Source: Thoreauomyces humboldtii (lineage: Eukaryota > Chytridiomycota > Chytridiomycetes > Spizellomycetales > Powellomycetaceae). From it: 10,906 nt of DNA. The notes under the pieces were generated by a model. It was not told where the DNA came from and ran no database searches. It was given only the letters and a program-made list of their open reading frames with translations. Location: contig JADGJA010000773.1 of the NCBI GenBank assembly GCA_027596035.1, forward strand, positions 1 to 10,906, read 5' to 3'. Made by a program: the position numbers and the translations under genes. The first letter of the stretch is position 1, and each line of letters starts with the position of its first letter. This document shows positions 1 through 6,934 of the stretch, one piece after another.

Positions 1-206
1 ACCCCAAGCAACCATCCCACGACCCCCGAGTGCCAGACGCCCGCTTCGATGACAAGACAAGCGGAAAAGAGTCTGGTCGCGGCCGTCGACCTTTTCATTA
101 CGCGGTGTTCCTGCCCGGTAGCCGGAATGTCCGGAGGACGGGGGGTGTTTTCGTGACGTACCATCTTGCCCATTTCCTGAGCGACCTCGTTATCGTTGAG
201 CCCCAT
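1..206 (-). CDS. VMA4: Probable V-type ATPase subunit E, first exon only (partial)
   Basis: Only the first 15 codons (206..162) lie in the window. They read MGLNDNEVAQEMGKM and are followed directly by a good 5' splice site, GTACGT, at 161. The ATG has an A-rich context (acaaaaATGG). Known V-ATPase E subunits (the peripheral-stalk subunit joining the V1 and V0 sectors on vacuolar membranes) start with a short segment of this kind (L-s/n-D-x-x-V-x-x-e-x-x-K-M) that leads into a helix beginning AFI-x-EA. That helix is not found in the remaining 161 nt in any frame, so the intron probably runs off the window edge; it would then be longer than any other intron here (57-107 nt). Transcription runs minus, in tandem behind PCNA. 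The call rests on 15 residues and the splice site, so it is a reasoned guess; another protein with a similar N-terminus is possible. Confidence 0.5.
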   Translation of the reverse strand, partial: MGLNDNEVAQEMGKMVRHENTPRPPDIPATGQEHRVMKRSTAATRLFSACLVIEAGVWHSGVVGWLLG

Positions 207-672
207 TTTTGTAATGGTTTCTAGAGGTAAATTTGCTCCGAGGGGATGTAGGTGGGTTCCGGTTTAGGTTGCAAAGAGGTTCTCCAGTTGTTGGTCGATG
301 GTGCGCGAGAGACTAATTTGGGGGAAGATTGCGAGAAGGAAGGGGTGGCAGTCAAGTCGTGAGTCGTGACGCAGCCGTTTCTCCCACACGAGAGTACCGG
401 TATTCTCGAGACTCTCTCGGAGTCTCCCCCACATCAACGCGACCTTTTGCACAATCCCTCTACAACTTGTATGTTGGATATCGGGGCTCCCATGGCATCG
501 CGCATTTGCTCTCAGATGGATCAAGAAGTCGAAGGTAGTCATTGGGATAAGCGAAATTACAAAAGAAAAGAAGGGAGGGAAAACAGGGCGAGAAAGGCCG
601 ACGCCAGCGGCGGAGTGAGACAGGGACGAGGGAGGTGAAAGCCAAGTGGGAATGAGAAGGACAAGCCAGCTT
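207..672. other. Intergenic: PCNA 3' region and promoter of the VMA4-like gene
   Basis: These 466 bp separate the PCNA stop codon from the start of the next minus-strand gene, so they should hold the PCNA 3' UTR and the downstream promoter. On the minus strand 550-640 is pyrimidine-rich (short runs of C and T, e.g. around 559-580), as is common upstream of fungal genes. Open frames across this stretch on both strands show no recognisable domain. No tRNA, clear TATA box or AATAAA signal was seen. Confidence 0.6.
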
Positions 673-1712
<1,040 letters not shown>

Positions 1713-2037
1713 TTCTGTATTTCGTAGTGCTGACGGGGGAGAGCGTTGAAAGTGTTTCGGGGGAGGTGTGCGATGCGTGTAGATGAAGAGGATTGCGTGT
1801 GTGCCAGGTGTTTTTTTCCGGTGAGCGAAGGAGCGAGAGAGAGACGAGACGATCCGGACACGTTCCGGACGTGGGGAAGAGAGTCCGGACCGTCTGGACC
1901 TTTGAGAACCGCGTCGTGCGTCTCGTCCTTCTCCCTCCTTTTCTCTCTCCTTGTGCCTTCCGAGTCACCACTGCCCTTTCCTCTTGTCTCTTTCCCTCTT
2001 GTCCCTGTCTCTCTCTGTCTTGGCTCGCCCTCACGTC
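1713..2037. promoter_or_regulatory. Shared divergent promoter between PCNA and XRCC4-like gene
   Basis: These 325 bp lie between the two start codons (1712 minus, 2038 plus) and must contain both promoters. The half nearest the plus-strand gene (about 1920-2027) is strongly pyrimidine-rich (runs of TCTC and CCTT), a usual fungal core-promoter or leader feature. The middle holds repeated TCCGGAC motifs (separate entry). A CGCG core sits at 1910-1913 within CCGCGTCG; fungal MBF sites (MCB, ACGCGT), common at PCNA genes, share that core, but the full hexamer is absent. No TATA box is evident. Confidence 0.7.
1853..1899. repeat. Array of TCCGGAC motifs in the PCNA/XRCC4 promoter
   Basis: TCCGGAC occurs at 1853-1859, 1864-1870 and 1884-1890, followed by a one-base variant TCTGGAC at 1893-1899. 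The TCCGGA core is palindromic. The start-to-start spacings 11 and 20 are close to one and two helical turns, which would place the three perfect copies on about the same DNA face. CGG-containing palindromes are typical of sites for fungal Zn2Cys6 regulators; that this is a protein-binding site is inference. Confidence 0.45.
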
Positions 2038-3527
2038 ATGGCTCCACCGCCACCCCCAACACCACCGCCTTCCAGGACATTCTCACAGGTCGCAGGAACC
2101 CTTGCCAGCTCTTCCACCGACTCTCACGCCGAGGACAAGGACTTCTTCCTCTCCTGCACCTGGGAGGAACCCTCTCCTTCAAGCTCCAACTCTACCGCAT
2201 TCACAGTCCAACTCACGGACGGGAAAGCCGTCTGGGATCGTTGCGTCACTCTGTCGGACCTCCGGGTCATGAAGCCCGAGGACGTGGACGAGAGAACCCA
2301 CGTCAGGTCGACCCGGGCCGCTCTGGAAGGGGGCACGAGGGGAAGGACGAGGGAGGGTCAGGCCACGGCATGCACGGTCAAGGCCGAGGAGTTCAGGGCC
2401 GAGGTATGCTCCTTCCTTCAGGGGAAAAGTGTAGGACACCCCCGCCAGCTGAGCCTGACGGCGGGTCTTTCTGCCGAACCACCTCCCCAAGCTGTCATGG
2501 TGCCTCGTGCTGGCGGACGGAATCAAGGTGTGTGTGATGATTCTCCCGGAGCGGGAGATTCTGGAACGGGGCGGTGCTGAATGGCCTCGTCCCAGCTTAG
2601 TTTGCTCTCGGAAGACTGGACCTCTCGGCGAAATCCACACAGGAGGCTCGATGGACGTGCGGGGAATGGATCCGCGAACTCGTCGCAACCCGTACCGAAA
2701 ACAGGGAGAGGATGGAGGGACTCGAGGAAAAGGTTGCGGATCTTCAGGTGCAGAGGAAGGACATACTGGAGGAACACGAAGCCTGGGTCAGCACCAAGAG
2801 GGAGGGTGTCGAAAGAACCATCTACAAGAAGGTGAGAACCTCCATGGATCCGGGCTTTATCGACGATTGAGGGGACTGAAGCGGCTCCATGGCGACAAAG
2901 TTCAAGGAGGTGCTGAACGCCAAGAAGAAAAAGATCCGACAACTCATCGACGCGAATGCTGCACTTGGTACGGCCTTCTCGACGAAGCCGAAAGCTTGCT
3001 GCCACATCATCAACTAAAAGTTATCTTGTTCCAAGCGGCTGAAACGCTAAAAGCACAGCAGGCGCTCGAGCGCATGCGATTGGCCAAAGAAGCACTGACG
3101 GCCGCGCCAGATCCAGCCCCGGAAGTCGATGCAATGGACGTGTACGTTCCTACCGCGTTTTCGCGGAAAACGAGGGTTATCTACCTTTCAACGCATTAAC
3201 CTTGAACGCACCTGCAGAGATGAGCTGCTTAGTGCAACACGGCTTCCGAATGCTTCAACGAAACCCACGCCCCTCTCCGATGATGACGACGACAGCTCGG
3301 ACGGTGGGCCTCCTGATCTACTCGGGAACATGGGCTTCGGTCACGTTCGAGGGTCTGCCCACAGAAGACCACTTTCCCGCGTCCCGAGCACGACGGGTAG
3401 CGGAAATATGGAGGGGAAAAGCAGAGAAGCCACGCCTGCTGCCCAGGGAAGAAAGGGACGCCTATCCAGAGCGCCATCTAGCGCATCAGTCGGAAGATCC
3501 GCCGAATCCTTGCTCAAGGATCTGTGA
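2038..3527 (+). CDS. XRCC4/Lif1-like non-homologous end-joining factor
   Basis: Six exons (2038..2403, 2492..2527, 2601..2831, 2901..2967, 3036..3141, 3218..3527) join in frame to 371 aa. Known XRCC4 proteins dimerise through a coiled coil, bind DNA ligase IV and act in double-strand break joining. Seen: a proline-rich start (MAPPPPPTPPP), then the head-domain signature FTVQLTDGKAVWDRCVTLSD near residues 54-73 (XRCC4 has F-x-L-TDG-x-x-W), strands FRAELSWCLVLADG and FALGRLDL (about 115-142), a coiled coil from about 155 to 255, and IYKKFKEVLNAKKKKIRQL at about 208-226, which matches the XRCC4 stalk segment (LYKRF-x-x-VLN-x-KK-x-KIR). The tail is acidic (SDDDDDSSD, 289-297), then Ser/Arg-rich. 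All five introns have GT-AG ends; the donors GTGTGT and GTACGG are weak. No symbol is given because the fungal name varies (XRC4, LIF1). Splicing was chosen to keep frame and similarity. Confidence 0.87.
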
Positions 3528-3749
3528 GAGATGCCAAGCGGGACCCAGACCAGCAGTCCGGGTGGTTCCTGCCTGCCAATGGTTGAAAAACTGGCATCGT
3601 TCGAATTCCTTTGACGGATCTGACGTCTTTTGAACAGCAGCCGAACACCTCGTTCGTTCATTCTCATCTTCTTTACAACGCACCGTCTCCCGCACAACGT
3701 ACGAGAGGCTGCTTCAGTCTCGTTCTCTATGTAGCGCACTGTCCTCTCC
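3528..3749. other. Convergent intergenic region (XRCC4-like / protease)
   Basis: These 222 bp lie between two stop codons of genes facing each other, so they should contain both 3' UTRs. No canonical AATAAA, hairpin or further gene was recognised. Open frames crossing the stretch show no domain. Confidence 0.6.
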
Positions 3750-6124
3750 TCAGGTGGAGTGCACCGCGAGCGCGAACCCGACGCGAGGCTTCCATCCACC
3801 CTTCCAGTTATAATCATAAATCTGATACCACTTTCGCAAGAAGATGTCGCCTACAGGAGCGAGCAAAGCAGAATCGAGGATGTTGGAATCGCTACGAACC
3901 AGCGCGATCGAAGACTTTCTATCCACTTACCGAGGATCCAATCGTCCTGGACGTCTTGCTGTTGCGCAGAGGGTGGGTTAGCCAAGGCGCGCGTTCGTCA
4001 GAAGACCAGACTTACGGTGGAGCGGGACTGGAACGGAGCGTAGCACGTAGTGGCGTCGGTAGACCAAACTCGGACGGGCAGATCGGCACCTAGAGCAGGA
4101 TCATCGTATCATTTGAGCCACCCGCGCGAAAAGCAATGCTGATTTATCGAACGGTCTGCTGGAACCTTACCCGTGAGCACGAAAGGGTACCCCTGAAGGG
4201 TGATGGTGATCTTGACGGTACTGGCGGCGATGGTGTTGCAGTTGACCGACCAGAGACCATGAATTCCGGTTGGAACCGCGCCGAAGAGGGCGTTCATCTT
4301 CGCCGCGACCGCATAGTCTACCAGGATCAACGACGTTCCTGAAATCATTTGAAACGAGAACATGAGAATCCGATGGCCCTAGAAAACGAAATCGTACCAA
4401 AATACACTCACCAGTATCGACCAGCGCCCTGATGTTTCGTCCGGCAGGCCTGACGTTGACGCCGTTGGGACCGGCGATGCCATCCCACTCCACGTTCCAC
4501 CACGACAGGTTGTCGGGAACGCTGAGCCAGGTGATCGCTCCCGTGTATCTGGCGGTGTTTCCCGTCAGGGAGCCGACCGACAGTTCGCCTCCTACCACCG
4601 ATCCAGGGGCCGCTGTCCATGAAACGGTCTTGTCGAGCCAGATGCCGAACGCAGGCGTGGGGATCTTGCCTGTGTAGAACAGGTTCTCGATCAGAGCGGA
4701 CTTTGCATTGTAAGAAAACGGGACGATAGAGTTGGCCCAGGAAAGGGACGAGAAGCCTGTGGAAGAGCGTGTCAGCTGATATCGTAGTGTCGGCGTCCTC
4801 GCACCATGTACGCACTAAGTCCGATCAATCCGTCGACGTAGTCAGGCTGTACGTTCGTGTTACTGTCAGATTGAATAAAGATCTGCTTGGCGACAACGAG
4901 GTTGCCGAACTTTGCCGTGTCCTAGGGATAAAGGAGACTTCTTAAGCGGCAAGTCCTTGGGTCTCCAGCCCGACCGGTTCTCTTACAGCAACAATGGTTC
5001 CTGAAGCGGATCCCAGTCCGTACTGCAGGAAGAAGACGGAAGCAACATATGAGCATGCTAGAAATCGTCATCAGGTAACTCTTATCCAGCGTACATATGT
5101 CGTGCAGGGAAGACCAAGCTGGATGGCAGTGGTAGATTTGGCTGGATTGTACTTCCTTCGGTTGCCACATGTAGTACACTTCAGCGACGGAATCCACAGG
5201 TCGGCCGATCCTGAATGGCTAAACGGCTAAGAAAGATTCAAATGTAGCAATCGCTCATGGCTCTAGCGTACCAGTATCAATAATAACAGAGAACGGCTGC
5301 GAAGGTGTTCCGATTGAAATCGTAGTATAATACTGGGTTTTCGAAGCAACATCAGTTACACGAGTTGTCGAAACCTCTCTGCTTTTTGACACGCACCAAG
5401 TTATCGTAATTGTTGCTAACGGCCGACACCTGGGGGGTGAGCGCGCTCAACTGACGTCGCTGCTTGCTGTGCTTGCTATTTCCCATTCCGCGGCGCTGCA
5501 CAGAAGGCTCTTCCTCCTCCCCGACGAAATACTTCAGGCCGTCATCAGCGTCCGCCTCCCCGATGTAGTCAGGGTCGCGACCAGGCTCGCTTTCCGGCGT
5601 GCCTCGCTTATGGTTCGGGGCCACCGCGGGAGGGTCGGGAGGAGGCGAGGACCTGCGTTTCATGTGAGGTTCGTCATCGTCTTCCTCTCCAACGAAGTAC
5701 TTGAGCATCTCGTCGTCACCCGGCTCGCCGACGTACGCTGGGTCCTCCGCTGCTCCACGTCCTACCAAGACGGGAGCCTCGCCGTTAGCGGGGACGGGGT
5801 CCGAGACGTGAGCGACTCCCATCGCGAGAGCAATCTCCTCGAGAGTTGCGTCCTCGCGAAGGGTCGCCACGCCGTCAGAGGACCGTTCGAGGAGGCTCTG
5901 TCGAAGAGCATGCCGGCCCGCCGCATGACGGACCATGGGAACACTGCAAGCATGCGATGCAGGTGAGCGTCCGAAGCGATTTTTTTGCGTGCCGACCTGG
6001 CATGACACCACGGTCAATCTCAAACCTACATCGTTCCGCCGACGGCAGGCTGTTCATCCGCGCGAACCGACAGAGCTGTCAGAAGACTGAACGTAGTCAA
6101 AAAGCCGATAGTTAGACGCATCAT
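3750..6124 (-). CDS. Secreted pepsin-like aspartic protease (family A1) with a long repeat-bearing propeptide
   Basis: Eleven exons (6124..6030, 5943..5397, 5332..5272, 5210..5095, 5022..4987, 4921..4816, 4756..4412, 4338..4171, 4089..4016, 3958..3931, 3850..3750) join in frame to 558 aa. The product starts with a signal peptide (MMRLTIGFLTTFSLLTALS, cut probably near residue 22). The propeptide to about 195 has dibasic sites KRR 127-129, KR 144-145, RR 182-183 and RR 194-195. The catalytic part starts YYTTISIGTPSQPF, with the first DTG-S at 233-236, LW at 239-240, flap tyrosine in YGLGSASG (Y274), DGLIGLSFSSLSW, the second DTG-T at 434-437, and WILGDIFLRKWY near 523-534, ending VGFALAVHST. 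Both catalytic aspartates are present, so the enzyme should be active. No Ser/Thr-rich or GPI tail follows, which suggests secretion or a vacuolar location rather than a yapsin. The substrate is unknown. Divergent from the PMT2-like gene. Confidence 0.94.
5514..5744 (-). repeat. Duplicated acidic peptide in the protease propeptide
   Basis: Two copies of one module occur at residues 99-119 (DNA 5744..5682) and 155-175 (5576..5514). The shared pattern is D-P-x-Y-[VI]-G-E, a short Asp-rich linker, then LKYFVGEE. Each copy is followed by an acidic run and a dibasic site (MKRR; VQRR). The 35-residue spacer is Pro-rich and has its own KR. Cleavage at these dibasic sites by a Kex2-type enzyme would release two related acidic peptides. 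The copies differ at many bases, so the duplication is not recent. Confidence 0.8.
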
Positions 6125-6430
6125 GTCCTGATTTTGTCACAGACTTCGCGAGGAAGAATGGTTTGCAGAGGATGGCGGAATGCTTCGAAGGAGAGAGCCT
6201 CTTCCCAAAAAAAGAACGAAGGCTGTCAAGATGCATCCTCCGACCGCTGATCTAAGCCCTGAAAGCAGTTATGGTGGCAACAATGGCATAGGAGCGCCTG
6301 GTTCATCTGTGACTGTTGCGCTTGTCCAACAAGACACGAGGCTGAAACTTCAACATAACAGGTCACTTTGGGGCATAACTCGATTTCCACACGGATTTGA
6401 GATAAAAGCCACTTCATATGAAAGGGCCGC

Positions 6431-6457
6431 GGGAGAGAGGGGAGGAGGGGAGGGGGG
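6431..6457 (+). other. G-rich tract with G-quadruplex pattern
   Basis: Four runs of three or more G (6431-6433, 6439-6442, 6447-6450, 6452-6457) are separated by 5, 4 and 1 nt, which satisfies the usual G3+N1-7 folding rule. A further GGG lies at 6424-6426. The stretch is almost all purine. Whether it folds in vivo is not known. Confidence 0.5.
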
Positions 6458-6515
6458 AGCTCCATGAAAGAATGAAAGACAGACATTATGTTCCCTTTGA
6501 AAAGTAACCTTCCAT

Positions 6516-6530
6516 GATAAAAGCTTTATC
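6516..6530. promoter_or_regulatory. Inverted pair of GATA-type sites
   Basis: The sequence reads GATAAA-AGC-TTTATC, two inverted GATAAA sites three bases apart; another GATAAA is at 6401-6406. Fungal GATA factors bind such motifs, including those governing nitrogen and iron genes. A role in protease control is plausible but is inferred only from motif and position. Confidence 0.4.
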
Positions 6531-6622
6531 TTCACAACTTCCTCGAATTAGGGTACTTCGTCTCTTCCTTCGGGTGTAAGGTTAGTGCCAGCTCCACTCA
6601 CGCCTCCGCACTCCATAATCTT

Positions 6623-6665
6623 ACGCCTCTGCACTCACTGAGGCGTGCAGTGAGTGCAGAGGCGT
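6623..6665. repeat. Perfect 18-bp inverted repeat with 7-nt loop
   Basis: The left arm acgcctctgcactcactg (6623-6640) is the exact reverse complement of 6648-6665; the loop is aggcgtg (6641-6647). A related direct copy of the arm's first 14 bases, with one change, lies at 6600-6613. AGGCGTGCA also repeats directly at 6641-6649 and 6660-6668. The element is 270 bp upstream of the PMT2 start codon. It could be a dyad protein site, a cruciform or hairpin, or the remnant of a small inverted-repeat element. Confidence 0.8.
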
Positions 6666-6934
6666 GCATAGACCTCATCTTTCAGCGAGTTGCTCGTGCT
6701 GTGTTTTATACGAACCCGCTTGGATTAGCATGACTCTCATATGAGAAACGAAGTGACGACCGGACTGGGGGGCGAGGCTAGAGCGAGGGGGACTCGTCTC
6801 CGTGGCTGTCGGAACGGCAGAGGCTCTTGAGACACAAGCGAACGGCAGACCGACGCGCCGTTTGAAGATCGCTTCGCAATTCAACAGCGAGGCCCGCCCC
6901 ATTTCCTGACACCCCTCGCGTCGGCCAGGACATC

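Larger units (their letters stand above)
6125..6934. promoter_or_regulatory. Divergent promoter between aspartic protease and PMT2 genes
   Basis: These 810 bp lie between start codons at 6124 (minus) and 6935 (plus). Visible elements are GATAAA at 6401, a GATA inverted pair at 6516-6530, a purine G-rich tract at 6431-6457 and a perfect inverted repeat at 6623-6665 (separate entries). TATA-like TTTTATA is at 6704-6710, 225 bp before the PMT2 start. Open frames here, including one at 6180-6467, contain no recognisable domain and I read them as chance. Confidence 0.65.

Noticed and set aside
30..224. 64-codon plus-strand open frame at the left edge.
   Set aside because: It lies opposite the VMA4-like exon and intron, resembles no family, and is explained by chance.
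1713..2037. A canonical MCB (ACGCGT) site upstream of PCNA.
   Set aside because: The exact hexamer is not present; only a CGCG core within CCGCGTCG was found, too weak to call.
2038..3527. Frameshifts in the XRCC4-like gene, since similarity jumps between three frames.
   Set aside because: Every jump coincides with a 68-88 nt GT-AG intron, and the joined exons total exactly 372 codons including the stop.
5352..6023. A separate 223-residue minus-strand protein.
   Set aside because: Most of it is exon 2 of the aspartic protease. Its first residues and last 9 residues are intron readthrough; splicing at 5943 and 5397 links it in phase to the signal peptide and to the catalytic domain.
6180..6467. 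95-codon plus-strand open frame in the divergent promoter.
   Set aside because: No domain, low-complexity Gly-rich end from the G-rich tract, and no supporting splice or start context.
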